From Dechloromonas sp. (GTDB taxonomy: Bacteria > Pseudomonadota > Gammaproteobacteria > Burkholderiales > Rhodocyclaceae): a stretch of DNA of 64,000 nucleotides. Within the stretch, counting starts at the first letter, position 1; every line of letters starts with the position of its first letter. Positions 52,641 to 61,627 of this stretch are shown here, piece by piece. The position numbers were made by a program, and so were the translations under genes. The stretch covers positions 62,001 to 126,000 of the forward strand of contig JAABQV010000009.1 in the NCBI GenBank assembly GCA_011391255.1, in the 5' to 3' direction. The notes beneath the pieces are model-generated. The model searched no databases. It was not told the DNA's origin and saw only the letters and a program-made list of their open reading frames with translations.

Positions 52641-54545
52641 ATGCAAAGTTGCCCGATCCGAGTCCTTTCCGTCATCCCGCCGATGACGCAACTCAACACT
52701 CCCTACCCCTCAACCGCCTACCTGACTGGCTTTCTGCGCTCACGCGGGATTGATGCGGTGCAGGAAGATATTGCGCTGGCGCTGGTGCTTGAACTGTTCT
52801 CGCCAGCCGGCTTGCAGGCCATACGCGATCAGATCGAGGCGCAACCGGCACGCAAGCATTCACCGATCATTCGCGGCTTCCTTGAACAATTTGACCGCTA
52901 TCTGGCAACGGTGACGCCGGCTATTGCCTTTCTGCAAGGCCGCGACCCTTCAATCGGCCATCGTATTTGTGGGCGAAATTTTCTGCCGGAAGGACAGCGC
53001 TTTGTGTCGCTTGACGAGTACATCGACGATCAAGGCGGCGACCCGCTGGCCTGGGCTTTTGGTGCCCTCGGCGTGCAGGATCGGGCGCGGCACTTTGCCA
53101 CCTTGTATTTGAACGATCTGGCCGATGTGCTGCGCGAGGCGGTTGATCCACGCTTTGAGTTCGTCCGCTATGGCGAATCGCTGGCGCGCAGCCAGCCGAC
53201 CTTCGAGCCGCTAGCCAGGGCACTGGCGGCAGCGCCAACTTTGGTCGATAGCACCTTAAAAAATCTGGCCATTTCGGCAGTTGACCGCAACAAGCCAACG
53301 ATTGTGCTGATTTCCGTACCCTTCCCCGGCTCGGTCTATGCCGCCTTTCGCATTGCGCAGGCGATCAAGGCGCACGACGCGACTATCGTCACCGTGCTTG
53401 GCGGCGGCTGGGTCAATACCGAATTACGCGAACTGAAAGAGCCGCGCGTTTTCGATTATTTCGACTACGTGACCCTGGACGATGGCGAACGCCCGATTTT
53501 GGCTCTCCTGGAGCATCTGGAAGGCCAAAGGCCGCGACTTAATCTTGTCCGAACTTACGCCCGCGTCGATGGAAAAGTCCGCTATTTCACCAACAGCGAG
53601 CCGGATATCCCCTTCGCCGAAGTCGGCACGCCGACCTGGGATGGCCTGCCACTCGACCGTTATCTCTCGCTGCTCGACATGCTCAACCCAATGCACCGCC
53701 TGTGGTCGGATGGACGCTGGAACAAACTCACCGTCGCGCACGGCTGTTACTGGAAAAAATGCAGCTTCTGCGATGTCAGCCTCGACTACATCGGCCGCTA
53801 CGATGGCGCGCCGGCCGCGCTATTGGTTGATCGTATCGAAAGCATCATCGAAGAAACCGGCCAGACCGGCTTTCACTTCGTCGACGAAGCCGCCCCGCCC
53901 AAGGCACTGAAGTCACTGGCTGACGAACTGCAAAAGCGCAACCGGGCAATCTCGTGGTGGGGCAATATCCGCTTTGAAAAATCCTTCACGCCCGAGTTGT
54001 GCAACCAGCTCGCCGACAGCGGCTGCATCGCTGTTTCTGGCGGACTTGAAGTCGCTTCCGACCGCTTGCTGACGCTGATGAAAAAAGGCGTCTCGGTCGA
54101 TCAGGTCGCCCGCGTCACCCGTTCCTTCAGCGAAGCCGGCGTGCTGGTTCACGCCTACTTGATGTATGGATTTCCAACGCAGACCATTCAAGACACCGTC
54201 GATGCCCTTGAATACGTCCGCCAGTTGTTCGCTGAAGGCTGCATTCAATCCGGCTTCTTCCACCGCTTCGCCTGCACCGTCCATTCGCCGGTCGGCCTCA
54301 ATCCCGCCGAATACGGCATCAAGCTCAAGCCCTTGCCGCCGATTACCTTTGCCACCAACGATGTTGAATTTATCGACCAAACCGGCGTTGACCATGACAG
54401 CCTTGGCAAGGCGCTGAACAAGGCGCTCTACAACTACATGCACGGCATCGGGCTGGATGCGAATGTCCGTAGTTGGTTCGATATCAAGGTGCCGAAAACG
54501 ACGGTGCCGAGAGATTTTGTGGCGCGCGCGCTGAGTCGTCGCTAG
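52641..54545 (+). CDS. B12-binding-type radical SAM protein
   Basis: A 634-aa protein from ATG 52641. Residues about 218-300 form a Rossmann-like cobalamin-binding-type domain (PTIVLISVPFPGSVYAAFRI, VTVLGGGWVNTEL, DYVTLDDGERPILALLEHL). The radical SAM barrel begins with HGCYWKKCSFCDVS, giving Cys369, Cys374 and Cys377, a CX4CX2C variant of the usual CX3CX2C. GGLEVASDRLLTLMKKGVS and YLMYGFPTQT are typical of the barrel. Substrate unknown. It is divergent from the J-domain gene. Confidence 0.88.
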   Translation: MQSCPIRVLSVIPPMTQLNTPYPSTAYLTGFLRSRGIDAVQEDIALALVLELFSPAGLQAIRDQIEAQPARKHSPIIRGFLEQFDRYLATVTPAIAFLQGRDPSIGHRICGRNFLPEGQRFVSLDEYIDDQGGDPLAWAFGALGVQDRARHFATLYLNDLADVLREAVDPRFEFVRYGESLARSQPTFEPLARALAAAPTLVDSTLKNLAISAVDRNKPTIVLISVPFPGSVYAAFRIAQAIKAHDATIVTVLGGGWVNTELRELKEPRVFDYFDYVTLDDGERPILALLEHLEGQRPRLNLVRTYARVDGKVRYFTNSEPDIPFAEVGTPTWDGLPLDRYLSLLDMLNPMHRLWSDGRWNKLTVAHGCYWKKCSFCDVSLDYIGRYDGAPAALLVDRIESIIEETGQTGFHFVDEAAPPKALKSLADELQKRNRAISWWGNIRFEKSFTPELCNQLADSGCIAVSGGLEVASDRLLTLMKKGVSVDQVARVTRSFSEAGVLVHAYLMYGFPTQTIQDTVDALEYVRQLFAEGCIQSGFFHRFACTVHSPVGLNPAEYGIKLKPLPPITFATNDVEFIDQTGVDHDSLGKALNKALYNYMHGIGLDANVRSWFDIKVPKTTVPRDFVARALSRR

Positions 54546-54595
54546 CCGCGAGAGCTGGCGCATTATTCGTGAGAACTGGCGGCAAAGTGGCGGCT

Positions 54596-54704
54596 GCGGT
54601 CATAGACCTTGAAAACTTCTACTTCAGCAGTCGGCCATCAAGAGCCATTCAGTATTTTTCTCAAATGCGGCCATTCATATTGATACTCGCTCTGAAGCGG
54701 TCAT
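54596..54704. repeat. Four spaced copies of a CGGYCAT motif
   Basis: GCGGTCAT (54596), TCGGCCAT (54631), GCGGCCAT (54667) and GCGGTCAT (54697) occur at 35, 36 and 30 bp steps in a 257-bp gene-free gap (54546-54802). The even spacing suggests a dispersed repeat or a binding array rather than chance. No gene is seen here. Confidence 0.55.
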
Positions 54705-54802
54705 TGACAAGAGAATATCGGATTTACAGGCCGGCCACCAGGCATGCAGCGGAGGCACCCTTCAATTTGCAGTAAACATCCTGCGCCAGCATGCTTTGCC
54801 GA

Positions 54803-55735
54803 TTAAGGAACAACGCTTATGCTATTTTTCTTGATATAGCCTGCAAGCGAGTTGCCGAACATTACGCGACACCACCCTGCCTCATCGCACGAAGGCGTAT
54901 CAATCAGCGTACCTTTTGATAGTTGGCCATAAATGGGGGCATTAATGCGCGGTGCTGATAGCGTATCAATGTCGATATTGGCTTTGTAAAGTTCCGGTTT
55001 TTTACCATAACGGCGTTGCTCATAATAGGAGCGGATCAAGGAATCGTTAGGCGCGAGCGTGATGGCCTTGTTTAAATCGTCTCCCGCTTTTCGTTTTTCA
55101 CCAAGACCGTGATAAGCCGAACTTCTGTAAAGATAGATAAGCGCCAATTCGGCATTATTTTCGATCACCCCGTTAAGGACGTCCAAGGCCTCCTTGAACC
55201 GTTTTTGTACTAGCAGGGAGCGGCCAAGGCCGAGGCCATACCGGGAATCCGGCTTGATCTTCAAGGCTGCCCTGAAGGCTTTTTCAGCCTCTACGGCGCG
55301 GTCTTTGGATAAAAGGCTAAGCCCGCGCGCGAAATGCGCATCTGCAAGAGAGTTGTTTATCGCCAACGCTCGGTCAAGTGTTTGAATGGCTTCATCATGA
55401 CGACCCATCGCTCGCAAGGCCTCACTGCGATTGATCAAGGTACGAGTCTGGCGCGGTGAAAGTTTCAGCGCTTCGTCAAATGCGCTTAATGCCAGATCCG
55501 GACGGCTGCTATCCAGATAGACCGTGCCCAGATTATAAAAAGTCTTTTCACGATTCTCCGGTGACAGATCCCCGGCTTCCAGCGCCTCTTCAAACTGGCT
55601 GACCGCCAGCTCATTCAGCCTCATCTGCGCAAGTTCCAGCCCCGCTTTGGCTTCATCAACTCCCGTTGCAAAAGATGGTGAGATTGAAACAAAAGCCAAG
55701 AAAACGCAGGAAACAATAATTTTTTTCATCGACAT
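54803..55735 (-). CDS. Exported TPR protein with C-terminal SH3b domain
   Basis: A 310-aa protein with a signal peptide (IIVSCVFLAFVSISPSFATG). TPR motifs run from about residue 25 to 230 (for example YNLGTVYLDSSRPDLALSAF and AFRAALKIKPDSRYGLGLGR). The end is a bacterial SH3-like domain (APIYGQLSKGTLIDTPSC, AGWCRVMFGNSLAGYIKK). It is probably periplasmic and may bind peptidoglycan or a partner. The start follows the Pro-rich gene by 6 bp, so they form one unit. Confidence 0.85.
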   Translation of the reverse strand: MSMKKIIVSCVFLAFVSISPSFATGVDEAKAGLELAQMRLNELAVSQFEEALEAGDLSPENREKTFYNLGTVYLDSSRPDLALSAFDEALKLSPRQTRTLINRSEALRAMGRHDEAIQTLDRALAINNSLADAHFARGLSLLSKDRAVEAEKAFRAALKIKPDSRYGLGLGRSLLVQKRFKEALDVLNGVIENNAELALIYLYRSSAYHGLGEKRKAGDDLNKAITLAPNDSLIRSYYEQRRYGKKPELYKANIDIDTLSAPRINAPIYGQLSKGTLIDTPSCDEAGWCRVMFGNSLAGYIKKNSISVVP

Positions 55736-55741
55736 GCGCTC

Positions 55742-57259
55742 CTAATAGGCCACTAGAGGCTGCGTGGCGGTAGACATGCCATAACCGCCACCAGAAGGAC
55801 TGCTTCCGCTGATCTGCTGTGCACTTTTGATCGCATCAGCAATTTTTTTCATGACGGGTTTTCCTGCAAACTCTTCTGCGGCTGCCTGGCCTAGTACTTG
55901 CCCAGTTTTAACAACCAGGAAACTGATTCCTTGGGCGCCATATTCGGCGACTTGCTTTGGGGTTAGTTTAGTAAATCCAACTTCGGTCAAGACTGCCACG
56001 CGATTGGCCATTTTGTCCGCACCGCCTGTAAGTTTGTTACCGACAATTGAAACTGCGCCCTTGAGTCCTGCATTGACTGCCGCAATTGCCATGGCATCGC
56101 CCAACGAGCTTCCTTTGGCCATCTCATCGCCCAAGGCCTCGGCAAAGCCGCGCACCCCGGACAGCGTCACATCGGTTCCAGAAAATCCGGGGACAAAACC
56201 AATCAGGGTCTGCGAAACCTGCCCGGCCATGTCGACTTTTTCAAGAAAACCGGTTTGGAAGTTTAGCGAACCCATTTCAGAGAAAGCCTCGCGAACACTA
56301 TCTTCACGCAATTCCTGCATTGATTTGATGGGGGCTATGTCGGCGGTTTCGGATGATTTTGACGATTTGGTACCGCCGAAGAATTCATCGGCTCCAAGGT
56401 CGCCTGCTGAAACAGTTTCCCGTGCGAGCTTGGATTGACGTTCTTCCTCACGACGAATCTCGCCATCGTGTTTTTGCTCAATGGCGCGACGTTCCTTGAG
56501 TAGCTTTGCGACCTCAGCCATCTCCGCTTGATATTCAAGTCGCAACTTCTTTAATTCATTTTCTACTTGGTCCTTCTTTGAGACACGAACGGCGGCTTCA
56601 GCGCTCCAGGTTTGGATCTGCGATTCGAGAAGAGCAATATGGGTATAGTTGATTGAAATTAATTTGTTGATTTTTTTAACCTCCCATTCGATGCGCTCAA
56701 TCTCCCATTCGATGTTTTTATTATGGCTCGTCGCACCAGGGACAAGCAACGCGACAAAATCGCTCTTCTTTTCGAGTAAAGCAGCAAGAAGACCTTTATT
56801 CTTGTTCAAGTCAGCTAACGTCCCATCAAGAGTTCTTGTGGCACCATTGAGATAAAACTCTGCTTCCTCTAGGGAGCCAACGCTTCGAACATAACTTCCC
56901 TGCTTTACATGGTTATTTTCCATTACATTCAAAATGTTTATCAGGTCGTTGGCGCGACCGGAATGGGACATCACTTGTTTCTGTATCTTTAAATACTCAG
57001 GATCGGTATTGTAAAAATCATCCGGCGCAGGGGCAGTCGTCGGTTGCGCCATTAGCTGAGGGAAGACAGGCACCACCGGCGGGATGAACGGCATCTGCGG
57101 TAACGAAGGTGGCGCTTGCGGTGGCAGTTGAGGGGGCGGTCGTGGAGGTGCCTGAGGCAGTGGCGGCGGCATGTTGTGATTGACCATCTGCCCATGAACC
57201 GGGAGACTAAATATTGCTATAAGCGCAAGAACCATTGCTATGGTTTTTGAAAATTGCAT
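55742..57259 (-). CDS. Secreted Pro-rich, coiled-coil protein of unknown function
   Basis: A 505-aa protein from ATG 57259 (AAAGG ribosome-binding site). A signal peptide (MVLALIAIFSLPVHGQ) is followed by a proline-rich stretch (about 25-65, PPPLPQAPPRPPPQLPPQAP), coiled-coil segments (WEIERIEWEVKKINKL; EVAKLLKERRAIEQKHDGEI) and a Gly/Ala-rich, partly hydrophobic C-terminus (GDAMAIAAVNAGLKGAVSIV, QGISFLVVKTGQVLGQAAAE). No family recognised. The hydrophobic C-terminus could insert in membranes or pack in an assembly. Confidence 0.75.
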   Translation of the reverse strand: MQFSKTIAMVLALIAIFSLPVHGQMVNHNMPPPLPQAPPRPPPQLPPQAPPSLPQMPFIPPVVPVFPQLMAQPTTAPAPDDFYNTDPEYLKIQKQVMSHSGRANDLINILNVMENNHVKQGSYVRSVGSLEEAEFYLNGATRTLDGTLADLNKNKGLLAALLEKKSDFVALLVPGATSHNKNIEWEIERIEWEVKKINKLISINYTHIALLESQIQTWSAEAAVRVSKKDQVENELKKLRLEYQAEMAEVAKLLKERRAIEQKHDGEIRREEERQSKLARETVSAGDLGADEFFGGTKSSKSSETADIAPIKSMQELREDSVREAFSEMGSLNFQTGFLEKVDMAGQVSQTLIGFVPGFSGTDVTLSGVRGFAEALGDEMAKGSSLGDAMAIAAVNAGLKGAVSIVGNKLTGGADKMANRVAVLTEVGFTKLTPKQVAEYGAQGISFLVVKTGQVLGQAAAEEFAGKPVMKKIADAIKSAQQISGSSPSGGGYGMSTATQPLVAY

Positions 57260-57369
57260 CGCGAAACCTTTCTTACAATTCACATGAGCAAGCCATCTGT
57301 TAGTGAGCAAGGCATATTTCTGCCGTGTTCGGCATTCCATATTTCGTTAAGACAGCTACGTGTTCCAGA

Positions 57370-58215
57370 TCAACGGCGAAGAACCTCACAGGGAAACGGC
57401 GTTTTCAGTAGCCGGGGCCATTGTTCTTTCCATCCCGTATTGTGTGTCGCCTGAACCTTGATGACTTGCGCGCAATTTCCGTGGCCAAGACGATCCAGGA
57501 AATGCTGCGCAAGATCTGGCGGAATTACTGAGTCAATCGAACCAATAAAATGCAATTGTGGGATGTGGCTGACCTGAGCCGCATATTCAACAGGATTGAG
57601 TGAGTCTGGCATTTGTGACACTTTGTGGTGCTTGTGCAGTTCTGCGTGATTCAAATTGCCGGCAACCGTACGCAGGCTGGCGATGTCGTTGCGGCGTGCG
57701 GCGACGAGAACGGCGATGGCGGCACCCCCAGAGTAGCCGACAAGATGAATTCGTTGGGCGTTTGATTGCCCTTTTAGCGTGTTTATTGTTTGATCGAAGG
57801 CGCTAATCACAGTTTCCGAAAAGCGGGCGCCTGTCCACCACTTCTCATCACGACAGGCGACCGGTGACAGTGCGGCCGTAAATTGGCATGGCCTGGCCAA
57901 ATAAACGATGGGTGAGGAATCAAGCGCGGCAAGCTGGAGTGCCACAGGCGTGATTGGCGTCGGATCGCTGGAGATGTGGTTGCGTGAGATCCAGGCCAAA
58001 CCGTCACCTTCAATATAAATACTCAGATCAGCGCTTGTTGGTGCCGCGTGGCGCCATGTGGCTAAACGAAAGCCGCCTGCTTCAACCTCTCCGCCGAGCA
58101 AGCCCGCGGATTCAGCAATCGTCTCTGCGTTGTTCAGGCGCTGGCTCAAACTACTGCTGGCACAACCTGTTTCTACCAAGCAGGCCAGCAGAATCGCAAT
58201 TGAACGTAACCGCAA
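57370..58215 (-). CDS. Alpha/beta-hydrolase lipoprotein-like protein
   Basis: A 281-aa protein with an N-terminal signal and lipobox-like LVETGC (Cys18; the -3 Glu is unusual). The hydrolase core has IYIEGDGLAW, the nucleophile elbow IHLVGYSGGAAIAVLVA with Ser, Asp in IGSIDSVIPPDLA and a terminal His in QATHNTGW. Probably periplasmic or outer-membrane anchored. It stands between the barrel and the Pro-rich gene on the same strand, 110 bp from the latter. Confidence 0.8.
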   Translation of the reverse strand: MRLRSIAILLACLVETGCASSSLSQRLNNAETIAESAGLLGGEVEAGGFRLATWRHAAPTSADLSIYIEGDGLAWISRNHISSDPTPITPVALQLAALDSSPIVYLARPCQFTAALSPVACRDEKWWTGARFSETVISAFDQTINTLKGQSNAQRIHLVGYSGGAAIAVLVAARRNDIASLRTVAGNLNHAELHKHHKVSQMPDSLNPVEYAAQVSHIPQLHFIGSIDSVIPPDLAQHFLDRLGHGNCAQVIKVQATHNTGWKEQWPRLLKTPFPCEVLRR

Positions 58216-58306
58216 CAGGATTGCGCCGGAGCCACGGTTACGCTTCAGCTTAAGATGGTGTCCCGTAACAGTTTGGCTCCATCGTTTTGCAAGTCATCGG
58301 AGAGGC

Positions 58307-59371
58307 TTAGAAGCGCAGGCCAAGGTTCAGCATGACCGAGGTGTTTCGCGTGTCACTGCGCATTTGCTCGGTATTCGCAGCCAATCCACCAAACCAGCCA
58401 TTCTTGGCAAAAACATTGGCGCCGACACCGATACGGAACGAGTCGCGATCATCGCTCGGCGAGGGTTGTCCGATAACGACAGCTGGAAGTTCTCTTTCGA
58501 CATCGTTGAGATAGGTGATCTCGACATAGGGCATGATGCCATCGAACCAGTAAGCCGCTTTAGCTCCCAACTGGATCTGCCCGAAATTATTGGTTTGACC
58601 TGCCCGCTGCACCCCGTTGCTTTCGGTGAAATCCTTGCTGCTATCCTTGGCATGGAGGTAACCGAGGCCGGCCGAAAGATTCCAGCGATCGATCCATGTT
58701 GATGCGATGGCGTTGGCCTGGATAAAGCTTCGGTCAATGTTTTGCGTGCCAGTCACAGTCGTAAAGAGCGTCGGATCAATGCGCGATTGCTTTGCCTTGG
58801 TGTCGGCTATACCGCCAGACAGGCTAACGCGTAGCCAGGAATTGATTTGCCCGCCGACATAAGCAGAAAAGGTTTGGCCATCGTAATTTACGTGACCTTG
58901 ATTGAAGCTGGTGTCCAACTTGGTTGAATCATCGCTGATGCTGATGCCAACTACCCAGTCATTAGTGATGCGATAGTCCCCGCCCAGCGTGAATGACTTG
59001 GCATCACCGGAGTAGGCGGAGCTGCTCAGCGTATTCTTCATATCATTCCGGTTACCACTTAGCCAGAGCGACCATTTTGCCTCGGGGTCGCCGGAAGATA
59101 TGCCGCTTGTCTGTAAAGCAGCACGCGGTGCTCCGCTATTGGGCGGCGGTGAAACAAACAGCATATCCAGGTGATTCTGGATCTGTGTCATGGGCATAAG
59201 GGCAGAAGAGCGCAGGACACTATTGCCAACAACGGTTTGCGAAGCTTGTACGGTCGTCGATTCAGGGGAAACTGGTTGTTGAACTGGCGGCTGAACCTGT
59301 TGTTGTGCAACTGCCGACTGAGTTGCCGCAGCGAGCGCTAAAACCAAAGTCAGAAGTGATGTATTTTTCAT
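58307..59371 (-). CDS. Outer-membrane beta-barrel (autotransporter-type) protein
   Basis: A 354-aa protein with a signal peptide (LTLVLALAAATQSAVAQ), a Gln/Pro-rich linker (QQQVQPPVQQPVSPES) and, from about residue 95, alternating hydrophobic strands ending in LNLGLRF, the C-terminal Phe signal for BAM insertion. Blocks such as GGDYRITNDWVVGISISDDS and AKAAYWFDGIMPYVEITYLN match autotransporter barrel domains. The short passenger suggests a barrel without a classic secreted passenger. Confidence 0.85.
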   Translation of the reverse strand: MKNTSLLTLVLALAAATQSAVAQQQVQPPVQQPVSPESTTVQASQTVVGNSVLRSSALMPMTQIQNHLDMLFVSPPPNSGAPRAALQTSGISSGDPEAKWSLWLSGNRNDMKNTLSSSAYSGDAKSFTLGGDYRITNDWVVGISISDDSTKLDTSFNQGHVNYDGQTFSAYVGGQINSWLRVSLSGGIADTKAKQSRIDPTLFTTVTGTQNIDRSFIQANAIASTWIDRWNLSAGLGYLHAKDSSKDFTESNGVQRAGQTNNFGQIQLGAKAAYWFDGIMPYVEITYLNDVERELPAVVIGQPSPSDDRDSFRIGVGANVFAKNGWFGGLAANTEQMRSDTRNTSVMLNLGLRF

Positions 59372-59883
59372 AAATTGGTACCCTAGATTGTTTGTTTAGC
59401 AGGGGATTTTACTCTTGCCGTGGCTAATATTATGATTTTTAGATGTGGATTGTTTGAGTTTCTCGCAAAAACCGGGATTTGTTGCAGAATTGTGTTCACC
59501 TGATGATGAATTGTAGATACCGACAACCCTGTACGTTGGCTCTTCAAGCTGAGAAATCGAAATTTGAGCGGCCGCTTCCCCCATTCGATGGTTGGCACGA
59601 ACGGCCGCTTGTATTTCTCGCCGCCGGCAGCTCTGGGCACGGACTTGCCGGTTAGCACCGAAACTTGAATGACCCTTCTGAAGTCTTTAGCTGCCTGACA
59701 GGTGTTACGGGCGAACGTCTCATGCTGGCCGATAGCACTTATAGGCAGACTTCCCCAAAAAACGGCCGAACGACTGAGAACAAAAAATTGTTGCACATGG
59801 TTTGATGCCAACATTCATTGGACACGCTTGCCAAAATTTTCAAGCACGCGCGCGATCCAAGCGTTAAAAACCGGGTACTGCCC
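59372..59883. other. Gene-free stretch with CGGCCG words
   Basis: About 510 bp. A minus-strand frame at 59383-59814 (143 codons) has no ribosome-binding site, no domain and odd composition, so it is not called. CGGCCGCTT recurs at 59569-59577 and 59602-59610, with a related ACGGCCGAAC near 59762. These may be copies of the same dispersed element type as at 54596-54704. The first part should hold the promoter of the minus-strand barrel gene. Confidence 0.45.
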
Positions 59884-60183
59884 CTAGCAATTGCCTTTTT
59901 TGGCCTGCCCTGGTGGGCAATGTCCACCGCCTTGGTGCGGAACGCCTTTGTTGCCACGACCGGTGTAGTACTTTTCGCCGCGATGGCCGTCGTGCTCTTT
60001 CCAGTATTTTGGTTCGCGATAATCACGGCCATCCCAGTAATAGCCGCGATTGTCGCGAGAGCCGAAAGTGACGCTGACGCCAGGTGCCTGAATGCGGAGG
60101 CCGCTGATATCGACATTGATATCGGCGGCGCAGGCCACAAGCGGGGAGGCAGCAATCAAAGCAGCCAACAGGATTTTTTTCAT
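59884..60183 (-). CDS. DUF2502-like small periplasmic protein
   Basis: A 99-aa exported protein with signal peptide (KILLAALIAASPLVACAA). The mature part starts INVDISGLRIQ and carries the FGSRDNRGYYWDGRDYREPK motif, like the RDxxGYYWDG block of DUF2502/YpeC proteins, then a His/Gly/Lys-rich tail (GGGHCPPGQAKKGNC). Function unknown; the tail could bind metals. Confidence 0.8.
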   Translation of the reverse strand: MKKILLAALIAASPLVACAADINVDISGLRIQAPGVSVTFGSRDNRGYYWDGRDYREPKYWKEHDGHRGEKYYTGRGNKGVPHQGGGHCPPGQAKKGNC

Positions 60184-60236
60184 GCTTGATGTTCTTTCAT
60201 TGAAGTAATAAAGGGATTCTAGCCATTCGTTACGCT

Positions 60237-61559
60237 TTATTCTGGCGATTCAATCAGCGCATTCAGTTTCTCGACAATTTCGCCAAACAGCGGACGAACA
60301 CTGACCTTCTCCTGCACACAAGCAAGTTGCAAGTCGGCCAGATTTTTCATGGTCTTTTGCCGGTCGACCGCAACAATGCAGTGTGCGATCAGCTCTTCCA
60401 GCAAGCAGCCAAAAGCCCTTACCTCGATGCGCTGCAGGGCATTTGCGAGTAACTGATTGCTCCGCTCGAAAAACGATGCGGCGCCAAAGTCGCCCAGCAA
60501 AGCATTGCCTGCCGGGCAATGCAGAATATTGTGGGCATATAGATCGCCGTGCATGATGCCTTGCGCATGCAGATGCTGCGCCGCCGAAGCAATCCCGAGG
60601 GCAATGCGCAGCGCGCTGCTCAGGGAGAAACTGGCCTCTGCGGCATAGACATCACGGGTACACGACTCAAGACTGGGCGGCCCGGCGAGATTGCGGAAGC
60701 TGGCGTCGATCAGCGACATGACCAGAGCATGCGTATTTTCCGGATGCTTCTCAACTTTACCGAGCACAGCGATCAGATTGGGGTGACTACCGGCGCTGAT
60801 GCATGCCGCCATTTCCTGCTGCGGTAGTCCGTCACTGGTCAATTCCCCCTTGAACAACTTGACCGCCACTGGCTGCGGCTTCTCCGCACCATGCCACTGC
60901 GCCCGATGAATAACGCCGGAAGCCCCCTCGCCCAGTTGATGTCCAAGCTGAAGATCGTTCCACAAAATAGCGGAAACCGGCGATGGCAAGCCGACCTCGG
61001 GGCAAAACGGATTGCCGGCATAGGCCAGCCAGGACAGGCGCGGCAGGGAAAACAGCCAGTCGGGCAGCGCGCCAAGTTGATTGGCGGCGATGCGCAGCAA
61101 CTCCAGGCGCGTGCAATTCGCCATTTCCGGCGGCAAGGACTGCAAGCGGTTACCGGCCAGCATGAGTTTCTGGAGCTGGGTGCAACGGCCGATTTCCGCC
61201 GGCAGTTCGCTGATCCGGTTATCGGTCAGAATCAGCCAGCGCAAGGCTGGCGGGAGCGCAGCAGCGGGTACTTGCCGGATCTGATTGGCCTTGAAGCCAA
61301 TCATGCTGAGCTGCGGGCATTGCCCGAGAACGGCTGGCAACTTGGTAAATTGGTTGTCTGAACAAAACAGGATGCGCAGCTGGGGCAAACGGGGCAGATC
61401 GTCAGGCAGCGAATTTAGAGCGTTGCCCGATAGATCGAGAATTTCCAGCGTTTCGGCGAGATCAAAAATTTCGCGCGGAAATTCGCTCAGGCCGCCAGCC
61501 AGCCTGAGCCGCCGACTCCCCGCCAGTTCTCCAGCACGTAATTGTTCAAGTGTGTTCAT
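60237..61559 (-). CDS. Leucine-rich-repeat Ser/Thr protein kinase
   Basis: A 440-aa protein from ATG 61559 (MNTLEQLRAG). About seven leucine-rich repeats (residues 17-185; for example LEILDLSGNALNSLP and LRWLILTDNRISELP) precede a protein kinase domain (203-440): glycine loop LGEGASGVIHRA, Lys234 in VAVKLFKGE, catalytic loop GIMHGDLYAHNIL and metal loop LLGDFGAAS. No transmembrane segment, so it is a soluble kinase. LRR-kinase fusions are rare outside plants and some bacteria; the target is unknown. Confidence 0.92.
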   Translation of the reverse strand: MNTLEQLRAGELAGSRRLRLAGGLSEFPREIFDLAETLEILDLSGNALNSLPDDLPRLPQLRILFCSDNQFTKLPAVLGQCPQLSMIGFKANQIRQVPAAALPPALRWLILTDNRISELPAEIGRCTQLQKLMLAGNRLQSLPPEMANCTRLELLRIAANQLGALPDWLFSLPRLSWLAYAGNPFCPEVGLPSPVSAILWNDLQLGHQLGEGASGVIHRAQWHGAEKPQPVAVKLFKGELTSDGLPQQEMAACISAGSHPNLIAVLGKVEKHPENTHALVMSLIDASFRNLAGPPSLESCTRDVYAAEASFSLSSALRIALGIASAAQHLHAQGIMHGDLYAHNILHCPAGNALLGDFGAASFFERSNQLLANALQRIEVRAFGCLLEELIAHCIVAVDRQKTMKNLADLQLACVQEKVSVRPLFGEIVEKLNALIESPE

Positions 61560-61573
61560 ACCATTCGTCAACG

Positions 61574-61600
61574 AAAAAAAGCCCGCTCCAGGCGAGCCTT
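61574..61600 (-). terminator. Terminator after the DUF3597 gene
   Basis: On the minus strand AAGGCTCGCC-TGGA-GCGGGCTT forms an 8-bp stem with one bulge, followed by seven T. It lies 28 bp beyond the stop of the DUF3597 gene. Confidence 0.75.
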
Positions 61601-61627
61601 CTTAACAACGAAAACCGGGCTGAATGC

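Noticed and set aside
59383..59814. Minus-strand 143-aa frame between barrel and DUF2502 genes
   Set aside because: No ribosome-binding site, no recognisable domain, uneven composition, and overlap with repeat-like words.
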